This document shows, in pieces, positions 7,379 through 16,072 of a stretch of DNA of 64,000 nucleotides; position 1 is the first letter of the stretch, and each line of letters starts with the position of its first letter. The DNA comes from RGIG5612 sp045627365 (lineage in GTDB: Bacteria; Bacillota; Clostridia; Lachnospirales; Lachnospiraceae): the NCBI GenBank assembly GCA_045627365.1, contig JAZQNN010000017.1, positions 33,641-97,640 on the forward strand, given 5' to 3'. The translations under genes were made by a program, and so were the position numbers. Under the pieces are notes generated by a model. That model worked only from the letters and a program-made list of their open reading frames with translations. It did no database searches and was not told the DNA's origin.

Positions 7379-9106
7379 ATGAAAAAATCCAAAAAACCTT
7401 TAATTATCATAATTTGCGTAGTTCTTGCCCTCGCTCTGGCCGCGGGCGGACTTTACTATTTCAAGCAGAAGAAGCCTGTCGTATGCAAAGTATACTCAGC
7501 TATGGACTTTACCATGGAGAACACCTGGATAGACTATTCCGAGTGTGAGGGCTTCGTTACGACCGACAGACTTCAGAATATCTTCGTCTCATCGACGCAG
7601 AAGATCACCGAGGTCGCAGTCGAGCCCGGTCAGAAGGTCCAAAAAGGAGACCTGCTGCTTACCTACGATACAACGCTCTCAGATATCGAGCTTAAGAGGG
7701 CTGAGATAGAGGTTCAGCGTCTGGTGCTTCGCAAGCAGGATGCCGAGAATGAGCTTGCTTACGTTAATACGCTCAAGCCTTATGTGCCTCCCGCTCCTAC
7801 ACCGGAGCCTGAGAAAAAGCCTTTGAAGCCTGAGATCACGCCATTCTTTTTCGACGGCAAGGGTACCGCTGATGATCCTTTCGTATATCTTTGGGGATCT
7901 GACGATTCATTCACTTCCGAATTCATCAGATCATTGGTTGACCTGAAGGCCGAAAAGGCCAAGGAAGACGAGCCCGAGAAGCCTACCGAGCCCGAGAAGC
8001 CTACCGAGCCGGAAACCGAACCTTCTTCTGAGACTGAGCCGGAGTTCGAGCCTGAATCTGAAACCGAAGAAGGGCCAAGTTCCGAAGATCCGACATCTGC
8101 AACTGAACCCACTTCGGAGCAGGAGGAACCTACCGAGCCAACGGAGCCTACTGAGCCTACCAAGCCTGACGAAGGACCGGGCGTAGTTTATTGCACATTT
8201 GCCATCTGCGAAGAAGACTCTCTTGAGGGAGCTATTCTGAACTGCTTTGGCATACGTTTTGACATAAAAGAAGTTGGGTATACTTTCAAGATAATTGATG
8301 CTCCTTACCCGGATTTCAGCCAGGGCGGCGAAGAAGATCCGGTGGAGCCTTATTACCCTCCGACATCGTTCTACACGGCAGCAGAACTTGCCGCTATGAA
8401 AGCAGAGCTTGCTAAACAGATCCAGGACCTCGATCTTGAGATCCGTATGTCCCAGGTCGAATATCAGCGCAAGCTTAAGGAAGTTTCCGACGGCAGCGTT
8501 TACGCGGCGATCGACGGAGAGGTAGTTACCATTGACGAAATGGGATTTGAGCCCGGTGCCAAAACCCCTGCATTGGTAGTAAGCGGTGGCGGCGGTTTCC
8601 TGGTCAAAGCTGTCATTTCCGAGATGGACCTTGAGAGCCACTATATCGGCGAGGAAGTCGACATCTATTCATGGATGAGCGGTGAACAGGTCACGGGAAC
8701 CATATTTGAGTTTTCCTCTACTCCTTCTGCAACGCAAGGCTGGACAAACAATAATAACAACGTTTCGTACTACGATTTCTACATCAGCGTAGACGCATCT
8801 GCCGCTCTGCAGGAAGGCCAGTACGTAAATGTTACGTTCCGCGCCGCTGAGAATGATACTTCGATTTACCTGATGAAAGCCTTTGCCAAAGCGGAAAACG
8901 GCAAATACTACGCATACGTGCGCGGTGAAGACGGCCTGCTTTCCAAGCGCGAGCTCAGGACAGGCAAAACGCTGTGGGGCGAGTACATCCAGGTTCTGGA
9001 CGGCTCTATCTCGCAGGATGATTATCTTGCCTTCCCTTATGTTGCGGAAGCCATCGACGGCGCCCAAACAGAAGAAGGCAACACAAACGATTTGTACAAC
9101 TGGTAG
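7379..9106 (+). CDS. Membrane-fusion protein with acidic Pro/Thr-rich insert, efflux adaptor 2
   Basis: A 575-residue second adaptor. It has one N-terminal membrane segment (about residues 8-27) and no lipobox. The lipoyl halves are at about 75-97 (VEPGQKVQKGDLLLTYD) and about 375-395 (DGSVYAAIDGEVVTID). Between them, where other adaptors have only a coiled coil, sits an insert of about 215 residues. It contains a globular-looking stretch (GKGTADDPFVYLWG), a low-complexity Glu/Pro/Thr/Ser tract at about 197-267 with repeated 'PTEPEK' and 'PTE' units, and a second globular-looking stretch. It starts 4 bp after the ATPase stop. The tract is probably an extended cell-wall-spanning stalk. Confidence 0.8.
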   Translation: MKKSKKPLIIIICVVLALALAAGGLYYFKQKKPVVCKVYSAMDFTMENTWIDYSECEGFVTTDRLQNIFVSSTQKITEVAVEPGQKVQKGDLLLTYDTTLSDIELKRAEIEVQRLVLRKQDAENELAYVNTLKPYVPPAPTPEPEKKPLKPEITPFFFDGKGTADDPFVYLWGSDDSFTSEFIRSLVDLKAEKAKEDEPEKPTEPEKPTEPETEPSSETEPEFEPESETEEGPSSEDPTSATEPTSEQEEPTEPTEPTEPTKPDEGPGVVYCTFAICEEDSLEGAILNCFGIRFDIKEVGYTFKIIDAPYPDFSQGGEEDPVEPYYPPTSFYTAAELAAMKAELAKQIQDLDLEIRMSQVEYQRKLKEVSDGSVYAAIDGEVVTIDEMGFEPGAKTPALVVSGGGGFLVKAVISEMDLESHYIGEEVDIYSWMSGEQVTGTIFEFSSTPSATQGWTNNNNNVSYYDFYISVDASAALQEGQYVNVTFRAAENDTSIYLMKAFAKAENGKYYAYVRGEDGLLSKRELRTGKTLWGEYIQVLDGSISQDDYLAFPYVAEAIDGAQTEEGNTNDLYNW

Positions 9107-9122
9107 TTTTGGAGAATAAACT

Positions 9123-10376
9123 ATGTTTGAGAATTTTGCTTTAGCATTTCAGGGTATATGGAATCACAAGCTCAGGTCTTTCCTGACCATGCTTGGTATC
9201 ATCATCGGTATCGCTTCGATCATAACCATTGTGTCCACGATCAAAGGCACTAACGATGTGATCAAGCAGAACCTGGTCGGATCCGGCAACAATGCCGTTG
9301 AGATCAGGCTTTATCAGAACGATTACCCTTATGACCTCGCATACTCGCCTAACCCGGAAGGTGTGCTGGAGATAACCGAGGATACCAGAAAAGCCCTTGA
9401 GAAGCTAGACGGGATCAAGCGTGCATCCCTTTTCCATAGCCGTGACTACGCAAATAATATTTTCTACAAGAACACGGCTTTTTCCGGAAGCGTTCTGGGA
9501 ATCGACAGCAATTATTTCGACGTATATAACTACAAAGTCAATTACGGAAGGAATTTTATCGAAGAGGATTTTGCCGATTACAGGAAAGTTGCGATTCTCG
9601 ACTCCGGTGCAGCAGAATCTATGTTCAGCGGAGAAAATTCCATCGGTCAGACAATCGAGATGAACACGGAGACATTCACCGTTGTAGGCGTTGTGTCGGT
9701 CAAAAGTAACCAGAATCTCAAGATCGACAATCTCTCCGATTATTACACCTACGCTGATGTCAGCGGCGGCAAGATCTTCATTCCGGACAGCTGCTGGCCT
9801 ATTATTTACAAATACGATGAGCCGCAGAATGTGGTCGTCAAGGCCAATTCCACCGAAGCTATGACCAAGGCCGGCAAGGGCGCCGAAGAACTCCTTACGT
9901 CTACTCAGATAACCGGGATCAATTCCCAGTTCAGTTACAGAAGCGAGGACCTTTTAAGCCAGGCGCAGGAGCTTCAGGAGCTCAGTTCCCAGACCAACAA
10001 ACAGCTGATCTGGATCGCCGGCATCTCCCTTCTGGTCGGTGGCATAGGTGTTATGAATATCATGCTGGTTTCAGTAACAGAGAGAACCTCTGAGATAGGC
10101 CTTAAGAAAGCCATCGGTGCCAGAAAACGCCGCATCCTCTGGCAGTTCCTGACAGAAGCGATCGCGCTTACAAGCCTTGGCGGTATCATCGGCGTTCTCG
10201 TGGGAATCGGACTGGCATATCTTCTGTCTTACCTGTCTTCAACTCCGACTGCCGTTTCCGTTCCGGCAATCATCATCGCCGTTGTTTTCTCGATGGTGAT
10301 CGGAATCATATTCGGACTGATCCCGGCAGTAAAGGCCGCACGTCTCAATCCGATCGACGCGTTAAGGCACGAATGA
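9123..10376 (+). CDS. ABC transporter permease, MacB/FtsX type
   Basis: A 417-residue permease: one N-terminal membrane segment following NHKLRSFLTMLGIIIG, a large extracytoplasmic MacB core domain (about residues 45-285), then three C-terminal FtsX-type helices. The diagnostic segment GGIGVMNIMLVSVTERT followed by EIGLKKAIGARKRRI is present. With the ATPase it forms an exporter dimer that works with one or both adjacent adaptors. Substrate unknown; relatives export macrolides, peptides or lipoproteins. It is spaced 16 bp after adaptor 2. Confidence 0.92.
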   Translation: MFENFALAFQGIWNHKLRSFLTMLGIIIGIASIITIVSTIKGTNDVIKQNLVGSGNNAVEIRLYQNDYPYDLAYSPNPEGVLEITEDTRKALEKLDGIKRASLFHSRDYANNIFYKNTAFSGSVLGIDSNYFDVYNYKVNYGRNFIEEDFADYRKVAILDSGAAESMFSGENSIGQTIEMNTETFTVVGVVSVKSNQNLKIDNLSDYYTYADVSGGKIFIPDSCWPIIYKYDEPQNVVVKANSTEAMTKAGKGAEELLTSTQITGINSQFSYRSEDLLSQAQELQELSSQTNKQLIWIAGISLLVGGIGVMNIMLVSVTERTSEIGLKKAIGARKRRILWQFLTEAIALTSLGGIIGVLVGIGLAYLLSYLSSTPTAVSVPAIIIAVVFSMVIGIIFGLIPAVKAARLNPIDALRHE

Positions 10377-10411
10377 TCTAAACGACAACTAAAAATTAAG
10401 GAGATATAGTT

Positions 10412-12667
10412 ATGAAGAAATGGCACATTGAAGAAAAAGACGGCTACTCGCTTGTCATCAATGAGGGTGGGCGAACGCTTTCGTTCGATCCTGCCTCAGG
10501 AGTCAAGCTGCTCGAGGACGACGGATTTGCGTTCAAAGATCTAAACGGGAACGGAAAAATCGACCCTTATGAGGACTGGCGCCTTCCGATAAGTGAGAGA
10601 GTCGCTGACCTCCTCTCTCAGATGACAACAGACGAGAAACTCAGCATGATGCTGCACGCAGGCTTTTTCCTCGCTCAGAAAATCACTCCTGAGGCACTGG
10701 AGAAAAACCCGGCCCTGCGCGCAAGATTTGCCGTAAGCGGACTTTCCGCAGAGGATTTTGCAAAAGATTACGATCACACCAAGCCGGATAAGGCGGCTGT
10801 GGCATATATGGAAGAGGACGGGCTCAGATTCTGGCTGCTCTCCTCGATCGAAGACCCTGCATCAGCTGCAAAATACACAAACAATGTGCAAAGAATGGCT
10901 GAAAAGACCCGCCTTGGAATTCCGGTAATCTTCTCCACCAACCCTCGCGCATTCACCGATGCTCACAGCGACCTCGGCGAGAAGGACGTTACATCATGGC
11001 CGACCAATATGGGAATCGGTGCCACCTTTGACCCGAAGATCGCCCGCTTTATGGCAGAAACCGTTGCCGAGGAATACAGGGCGATGGGAATCACCATGGA
11101 ACTCGGCCCGCAGGTAGATGTCGCGACCGATCCGAGATGGAACCGTTTTAACGCCACTTACGGCAGCTGCCCGGCACTCAATGCCGACCTCGGCCGTGCT
11201 GTCTGCGACGGCTATCAGACTAACCGTGCGGCAGAGGCCACGGAAGATGGCTGGGGCGCCGGAAGCGTCATGGCCATGGCCAAGCATTGGCCGGGATCGA
11301 CCGGTGAGGGCGGCCGTGAAAGCCACAGCTTTAACGGAAGATTTGCCATCTATCCGGGCAATAATTTTGCCGAAAGGACGAGGCCTTGGACAGACGGAGT
11401 CTTTAAACTCGACGGACCTACAGGCGAGGTTTCATCTGTAATGAGCTGCTATGACGTAATATACGGAATCGGCGGCGATGAGGCAGAGGATGCCGGCTCC
11501 AGCTTCAACCACTATACGACATCGACCCTGCTTCGCGAAAAGCTCGGATTCGATGGCTTTGTCTGCACTGACTTCTGGATCACGGGCGGAAAGAAGCTCG
11601 GAAACCGCCGCTCGAGCGCATGGGGAATGGTTGACGCAACCCCTGAGGAGCGTGCTCTTAAACAGCTTGAGGCCGGCATCGACCAGCTCGGCGGTCTCGG
11701 AGAACTGGCTGTCCTTAAAGGCGGCTATGAGCTTGCGGTTGAAAAGCACGGAAAGGATTGGGCTGATGCCAGAGTTTCTGATGCGGCAGAAAGGATTCTG
11801 AAGTTCTGCTTCCGCGTTGGCTCCTTTGAAAATCCGTACAGCGACCCGGAGACAGCAAATGAAATCGTAGGCTCCAGTGAGCATCAGGCGTACGGGTTGG
11901 ATGCCCATCGCAAATCCGTTGTTATGCTTAAAAATGACGGGCTCCTGCCGATCGCAGGCAAGAAGGTCTATATCGCAGATAAATACAAGGGCGGGATTCC
12001 GGACCGCAGCGGAACCATTGACGAGATCACCTGCCATAAGGCATTTAATAAAGACGTGGTCTCTAATTATTTCACAGTTACCGATACCCCGGAAGAGGCC
12101 GACATCGCTTTTGTGCTCATGGACACCCCGCAGAGCGGAAACGGAACCCATCTTAAGACGGGCGAGGTCATCCCTATCTCCCTTCAGTACGGCGATTATA
12201 CAGCAACCCACGCACGCAAAGTCAGCGTCGGTGGCAGCATCGTAAACGGGAAGAAAGAAAACTTAAGTTACAGAGGCAAGACCGTCAGCACATACAATAA
12301 ATATGACCTTGATAATCTGATTGAAGTTAAAAAGGCAATGAAAGATAAGCCGGTCGTTGCGATAATCCGCAGCATGAATCCGTGCGTGCCGGCCGAGTTT
12401 GAGCCGCTGTGTTCAGCAGTTATCATGTGCTGGGGAAGCACTCCTGAAAGCGTCATCATGGAAGCCCTTTCCGGACAGTTCGAACCAAGTGGACTGCTGC
12501 CATTCCAGATGCCAAAGGATATGGATGCGGTTGAAGCCCATCTCGAGGACACACCGTTTGACATTGACTGCTACCGTGACAGTGCCGGAAATACTTGGGA
12601 TTTCGGATTCGGCCTTAACTGGAGCGGAACTATCAATGATAAGAGGACTGAGAAATATAAAGGCTAA
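10412..12667 (+). CDS. Glycoside hydrolase family 3 protein (beta-glucosidase-like)
   Basis: A 751-residue cytosolic GH3 enzyme (no signal peptide). The N-terminal TIM-barrel part contains the GH3 marker KHWPG (291-295) and the nucleophile Asp387 in GFVCTDFW. The alpha/beta sandwich domain begins near the HRKSVVMLKNDGLLPI segment (about 497-512). Residues 43-54 form a canonical EF-hand loop (DLNGNGKIDPYE), which suggests bound calcium. The enzyme would release terminal sugars from beta-glycosides. AAGGAGA sits before the ATG, 35 bp after the permease gene, so it may be the last gene of the efflux operon. That would link sugar or glycoside release to export, but this is only suggestive. Confidence 0.9.
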   Translation: MKKWHIEEKDGYSLVINEGGRTLSFDPASGVKLLEDDGFAFKDLNGNGKIDPYEDWRLPISERVADLLSQMTTDEKLSMMLHAGFFLAQKITPEALEKNPALRARFAVSGLSAEDFAKDYDHTKPDKAAVAYMEEDGLRFWLLSSIEDPASAAKYTNNVQRMAEKTRLGIPVIFSTNPRAFTDAHSDLGEKDVTSWPTNMGIGATFDPKIARFMAETVAEEYRAMGITMELGPQVDVATDPRWNRFNATYGSCPALNADLGRAVCDGYQTNRAAEATEDGWGAGSVMAMAKHWPGSTGEGGRESHSFNGRFAIYPGNNFAERTRPWTDGVFKLDGPTGEVSSVMSCYDVIYGIGGDEAEDAGSSFNHYTTSTLLREKLGFDGFVCTDFWITGGKKLGNRRSSAWGMVDATPEERALKQLEAGIDQLGGLGELAVLKGGYELAVEKHGKDWADARVSDAAERILKFCFRVGSFENPYSDPETANEIVGSSEHQAYGLDAHRKSVVMLKNDGLLPIAGKKVYIADKYKGGIPDRSGTIDEITCHKAFNKDVVSNYFTVTDTPEEADIAFVLMDTPQSGNGTHLKTGEVIPISLQYGDYTATHARKVSVGGSIVNGKKENLSYRGKTVSTYNKYDLDNLIEVKKAMKDKPVVAIIRSMNPCVPAEFEPLCSAVIMCWGSTPESVIMEALSGQFEPSGLLPFQMPKDMDAVEAHLEDTPFDIDCYRDSAGNTWDFGFGLNWSGTINDKRTEKYKG

Positions 12668-12681
12668 ATGTTGTAAAGTAA

Positions 12682-12713
12682 AACTGCCTCGCGTATGCGA
12701 GGCAGTTTTTTTT
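12682..12713 (+). terminator. Bidirectional rho-independent terminator
   Basis: An 11-bp perfect stem AACTGCCTCGC / GCGAGGCAGTT with a 4-nt loop and eight T on the + strand. AAAA precedes it, so it can also stop minus-strand transcription. It separates the convergent GH3 and DUF4230 genes; the stop codon of the latter lies at the edge of the T-tract. Confidence 0.92.
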
Positions 12714-13344
12714 ATTCGGTCCACACGATCGTGTAGGACACTTCAAATTCTTTGCACAGATTCTTGACGTATAGCTCGATGATACTTTTCGCGCGGTTTC
12801 TCGCGCTGTCTAAAAGCTTGCTGTCCTGCTCAGCTTCTTCGAGCATCTTGTCCCTCGCGTCATATACAAGTTCTGTCAGCTGCTCTTTCGTAAGGTCCTT
12901 GGTCATCCAGCCTTTTTCGCTGATCGGCTCTGAAATTGATTTCTCATCTATATCCACCGACAGGATCTGGGCCTTTGGCAAGGACACGCTGACCGTTTTG
13001 GCGGTGTGGTCTGTCCCGACCTTTATCTCGCTGACATCGACGCCAACATCGATTATTCCGTCGTATTCGATCCAGACTCTCTGATAGCCCATGTTAAAGA
13101 AGAATTCCTTAAATTTGGACGTATCCTGCTCATATTTTGCAACATTGTGATAATAGCACTGAAGGGTCGCAAGCTCCGCGATCGACGGAATTCCGGTGAA
13201 TTCAACGGTGGGCTCTTCGATTACCGTTGTCGGCTCTTCTGTCTCTTCCGGTGTATCCGGTATGAATCCCGCGCATCCGGCGGAGGCAAGGCAAGCCATA
13301 ACTAAAATCGATAATATCAACGTTATAAATACTCTTTTGTTCAT
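12712..13344 (-). CDS. DUF4230 lipoprotein
   Basis: A 210-residue predicted lipoprotein: an N-terminal hydrophobic signal with the lipobox-like SAGC (Cys about 24), a short Glu/Thr/Pro linker, then a DUF4230-type domain. Family features include IAELATLQCYYHNVAKYE and the strand IEYDGIIDVGVDVSEIKVG, with a long amphipathic C-terminal helix. Function is unknown for the family. It is the second gene of a tandem pair (12 bp gap) with a related membrane-anchored protein. Confidence 0.8.
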   Translation of the reverse strand: MNKRVFITLILSILVMACLASAGCAGFIPDTPEETEEPTTVIEEPTVEFTGIPSIAELATLQCYYHNVAKYEQDTSKFKEFFFNMGYQRVWIEYDGIIDVGVDVSEIKVGTDHTAKTVSVSLPKAQILSVDIDEKSISEPISEKGWMTKDLTKEQLTELVYDARDKMLEEAEQDSKLLDSARNRAKSIIELYVKNLCKEFEVSYTIVWTE

Positions 13345-13356
13345 ACTTCGGCCTCC

Positions 13357-14019
13357 TTATTCAGCCCATGCAAGGGCATAGCCTTCCGCATCGAGCACCG
13401 GCTTTGTCAAAGCCTCAACAGTCGATTTAAGGTTTTCGATAGCGGCCCTTTTCAGCTCCAGTGACGAGTCAGCGGCATCCTGCGCGTCCTTTTTGCAAGC
13501 CTCCAGAGCGTCTGCAACATTGATATCCGGGTCCTTCGGCAGGTACTCCGGCTGCGAATCCACAGTAACGGACAAAGTCTTAAGCTCAGGCAAAATAGCG
13601 GTAACGACCTTGGTTTCTTCATTTTCCAGGAAGGATATCTGCGCCACATCGATCCCGACCTTCACGGTTGAGTCGTAGCAGATATAGATATCTTTCTTGT
13701 CTTTGTTGTCGCGCATCTGGGCTATACCCTGATAGTGGAATTCCGCCGTTGAAAGCTCGCTGATCTCGACCGCGTCTTTAAGTCTGGTCGTGATCTCCAC
13801 CTTCGGCTCCGGCATGATGAAAGGCTCTACAAGCGGCTCGTATATCTTGGGTCTCATCAGCTTCGGAACGATCCTCCACGCCAGGACTCCGAGTACTATT
13901 ATCAGGACAATTATGATCCATATCCACGCCCTGCTTTTGCGGCCGGCTGACTGCTCATCTGATATATCCTCAATGATGTAATCTTCTTCTAAGGGGTTAT
14001 TCTGTGCTTTTGTGCTCAT
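13357..14019 (-). CDS. DUF4230 membrane-anchored protein
   Basis: A 220-residue paralogue of the downstream lipoprotein. The acidic cytosolic N-tail (about 28 residues) is followed by one membrane helix (about 30-50) and an external DUF4230 domain with ISELSTAEFHYQGIAQ and YDSTVKVGIDVAQISF. The pair therefore shows the same domain once lipid-anchored and once membrane-anchored. GAGGAGG lies just before the ATG. A promoter with a 17-bp spacer is seen upstream. No function can be assigned. Confidence 0.8.
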   Translation of the reverse strand: MSTKAQNNPLEEDYIIEDISDEQSAGRKSRAWIWIIIVLIIVLGVLAWRIVPKLMRPKIYEPLVEPFIMPEPKVEITTRLKDAVEISELSTAEFHYQGIAQMRDNKDKKDIYICYDSTVKVGIDVAQISFLENEETKVVTAILPELKTLSVTVDSQPEYLPKDPDINVADALEACKKDAQDAADSSLELKRAAIENLKSTVEALTKPVLDAEGYALAWAE

Positions 14020-14064
14020 TTTCTCCTCCTCTTTCTTATCTATAGATGTAGATGTATAGAAACA

Positions 14065-14081
14065 AAAAGGGCGACCCTTTT
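14065..14081 (-). other. Short hairpin in the leader of the DUF4230 pair
   Basis: AAAAGGG and CCCTTTT form a perfect 7-bp inverted repeat around a 3-nt loop, followed on the minus strand by TTTTTG. It lies between the promoter and the ribosome site. It looks like a weak terminator or attenuator, but no partner structure is seen. Confidence 0.4.
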
Positions 14082-14091
14082 CTTATCTCCA

Positions 14092-14120
14092 ATTATAAAT
14101 AGGTTAAAGGCAGGCCACAA
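14092..14120 (-). promoter_or_regulatory. Promoter for the DUF4230 pair
   Basis: On the minus strand: -35 TTGTGG (14120-14115), 17-bp spacer, perfect -10 TATAAT (14097-14092). About 70 bp before the ATG at 14019. Confidence 0.6.
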
Positions 14121-14136
14121 TTCATTTAGCAATGAT

Positions 14137-14163
14137 AAAAGCCCGGGTAATTCCCGGGCTTTT
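14137..14163 (-). terminator. Terminator after the SSF symporter gene
   Basis: AAAAGCCCGGG / CCCGGGCTTTT is an 11-bp perfect stem with a TAATT loop. The flanking A/T runs make it usable in both directions. It is 39 bp past the symporter stop. Confidence 0.9.
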
Positions 14164-14202
14164 ACCAAATAAACTATGTTATTTTTTATTTTGGGAGTTC
14201 GA

Positions 14203-15825
14203 TCAGTCTTCTTTTACAACTTCTGTCAGTACATCGGCTGCTCTGACAGTAACGGTATTCTCGTAGCAAGAGAACATTTCGTCGGTAACTTCCCTCTCAG
14301 GCGCCTTGGTAAACAGACTTACGATTGGCACGATCACAAGGCCTGCAACCATTGCGAGAACGCCTGCGTTGATCGGTGATGAGAAGTACGGGCTGATAAA
14401 GGTCTGGCCTGTGAAGGTGCAGATCATGCAAGCGCACATAACTACTACGCCGACAATGAAGCTTGTCCATACGGAAGCTTTGCTGGTGCGCTTCCAGTAT
14501 AAACCGTAAAGGAACGGTGCCAGGAATGCTCCGGCAAGTGCGCCCCAGGAAATTCCCATAAGCTGTGCGATAAATGTTACAGAGCTCTTTACCTGTACGA
14601 TCGCAATTATCGAAGATACAACGATAAAGAATACAACCAGGAGACGGATGCATGAAAGCTTGCCCTTCTCTGTCATGCCCGGCTGGCCATCTGCGCCGAC
14701 TTTGCCGGAATTGGATGCCATTCTTGCTTTCTTAACAGCCGGCGAAATGATATCGAGCGTCAGGGTCGAACCGGAAGTAAGAACGAGTGAGGACAGAGTT
14801 GACATCGATGCTGAAAGTACAAGGATAACTACCAGTGCGATGAGTGCGTCCGGAAGTGTAGCGAGCATTCCCGGAATGATGCTGTCGTAAATCGGTGAGC
14901 CTGATGCTGTGAATTCCACAACATCGCCGTACAGACGTCCGAAACCGCCTAAGAAATAGCATCCGCCCGCAACTATGATGGCGAAGAATGTTGATATTAC
15001 AGTGCCTTTCTTTATTGCGGCCTCGTCGCGGATGGCGTAGAACTTGCCAACCATCTGAGGAAGTCCCCATGTTCCAAGTGATGTCAGAAGGACTACTCCC
15101 AGAAGTTGTATCGGCTGCGGGCCGAAGAAGGATACGAACGCTCCGTTAAGTTCAGGCGCGGTCTCGGCAGTTATGGTAGAAAGTGTTGCAAGTGCTGCAC
15201 TGAAGCCGCCGTTTGTCTTAAGGATCGCTGCTACGATCGCCAGGATGCCGAAAAGCATTATTATGCCCTGGATGAAGTCGTTAACGGCTGTAGCCATGTA
15301 TCCGCCAAGGAGAACATATACACCGGTAAGAATTGCCATTGCTATTACGCACCATACGTAATCAACGTGGAAGGCCATCTCGAAAAGTCTTGAAAGTCCG
15401 TTGTAAAGCGATGCTGTGTACGGAACCAGGAAAATAAATACGATGACCGAAGCGGCTGTCTTAAGTGCCGGTGAGTTGAATCTCTTGCCGAAAAACTCAG
15501 GCATTGTAGAGCTGTCAATATGCTGAGTCATAAGACGGGTACGTCTTCCGAGGATGACCCACGCAAGAAGAGATCCAAGCAGCGCATTGCCGATTCCGAT
15601 CCATGTTGATGAAATACCGTATTTCCATCCGAACTGTCCGGCGTATCCGACGAAGATGACCGCGGAGAAGTAAGAAGTGCCGTAAGCAAAGGCGCTGAGC
15701 CAGGAGCCGACGTTTCTTCCGCCCAGAACGAATCCATTAACGTCGTTGGTGGATTTTCTGCAGATAATTCCAACGACTACCATAAGAGCAATGAATAATA
15801 CCAGAATGATGATTTTCAAAAACAT
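14203..15825 (-). CDS. Sodium:solute symporter (SSF/SLC5 family)
   Basis: A 540-residue polytopic membrane protein with about 13 predicted helices in the LeuT-like SSF arrangement. Family traits include the N-terminal GGRNVGSWLSAFAYGTSYFS segment, GISSTWIGIGNALLG and TWGLPQMVGKFYA, where SSF transporters carry a conserved G..PQ motif. A Na+-coupled uptake role is expected. The substrate cannot be read from the sequence, but a Tyr-rich leader ORF with a terminator hairpin lies directly upstream and hints at regulation by tyrosine or aromatic amino-acid supply. RBS: AGAGG. The gene appears monocistronic. Confidence 0.92.
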   Translation of the reverse strand: MFLKIIILVLFIALMVVVGIICRKSTNDVNGFVLGGRNVGSWLSAFAYGTSYFSAVIFVGYAGQFGWKYGISSTWIGIGNALLGSLLAWVILGRRTRLMTQHIDSSTMPEFFGKRFNSPALKTAASVIVFIFLVPYTASLYNGLSRLFEMAFHVDYVWCVIAMAILTGVYVLLGGYMATAVNDFIQGIIMLFGILAIVAAILKTNGGFSAALATLSTITAETAPELNGAFVSFFGPQPIQLLGVVLLTSLGTWGLPQMVGKFYAIRDEAAIKKGTVISTFFAIIVAGGCYFLGGFGRLYGDVVEFTASGSPIYDSIIPGMLATLPDALIALVVILVLSASMSTLSSLVLTSGSTLTLDIISPAVKKARMASNSGKVGADGQPGMTEKGKLSCIRLLVVFFIVVSSIIAIVQVKSSVTFIAQLMGISWGALAGAFLAPFLYGLYWKRTSKASVWTSFIVGVVVMCACMICTFTGQTFISPYFSSPINAGVLAMVAGLVIVPIVSLFTKAPEREVTDEMFSCYENTVTVRAADVLTEVVKED

Positions 15826-15842
15826 GACGATTACCTCTAATA

Positions 15843-15872
15843 TAAAAATAACTGCGCGGTATTCCCGCGCAG
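15843..15872 (-). terminator. Attenuator-like terminator between leader ORF and symporter gene
   Basis: On the minus strand, the perfect stem CTGCGCGG / CCGCGCAG (loop of 5) is followed by TTATTTTTATA. It lies after the leader ORF stop (15901) and 18 bp before the symporter start (15825), so it must be read through for the symporter to be expressed. A competing pairing is possible between GCCGCCC inside the leader ORF (about 15915-15921) and GGGCTGC overlapping the left arm, with 6 of 7 bases paired. Confidence 0.75.
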
Positions 15873-15900
15873 CCCTGCAAGCAATTAATAAGCACGAGAA

Positions 15901-15975
15901 TTACTCCATCTTACGGGCGGCCCCGAGATAGTAGTAATATCCGTATTCTTTTTCGATGAGTTTAAAAGTCTTCAT
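15901..15975 (-). CDS. 24-residue Tyr-rich leader peptide (candidate)
   Basis: A 24-codon ORF lying between a strong promoter and a terminator hairpin, upstream of the SSF gene. Five of six consecutive codons are tyrosine (15945-15928: TAC GGA TAT TAC TAC TAT), giving the peptide core EYGYYYYLGAARKME. This is the layout of a ribosome-mediated attenuation leader. The weak point is translation: no good Shine-Dalgarno is visible before the ATG. An alternative is a very small accessory protein of the transporter. The gene is too short for ordinary gene finders. Confidence 0.55.
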   Translation of the reverse strand: MKTFKLIEKEYGYYYYLGAARKME

Positions 15976-16016
15976 AGTTTAGTGCGTTAAAGCTTTAAAT
16001 GGTTAAATTTGTGCAT

Positions 16017-16045
16017 ATTGTAATGCCTTGCCCAGGTTAAGTCAA
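16017..16045 (-). promoter_or_regulatory. Promoter for the leader ORF and SSF symporter
   Basis: On the minus strand: -35 TTGACT (16045-16040), exactly 17 bp, -10 TACAAT (16022-16017). This puts the transcript start near 16010, about 35 nt before the leader ATG. Confidence 0.8.
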
Positions 16046-16072
16046 GCCAATTTTTGTACTGGAATAAAAACA

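Noticed and set aside
7960..8165. Repetitive DNA in the second adaptor gene, considered as a CRISPR or tandem-repeat array
   Set aside because: It encodes in-frame Pro/Thr/Glu units within a continuous gene; units are irregular and there are no spacers.
11432..12211. Long open frame antisense to the GH3 gene (259 codons)
   Set aside because: It lies fully within a well-supported GH3 gene, has no ribosome site, and its translation has no recognisable domain.
15840..16020. T-box riboswitch upstream of the symporter
   Set aside because: The leader is too short and no T-box core sequence is visible; a leader ORF with a terminator hairpin explains the region better.
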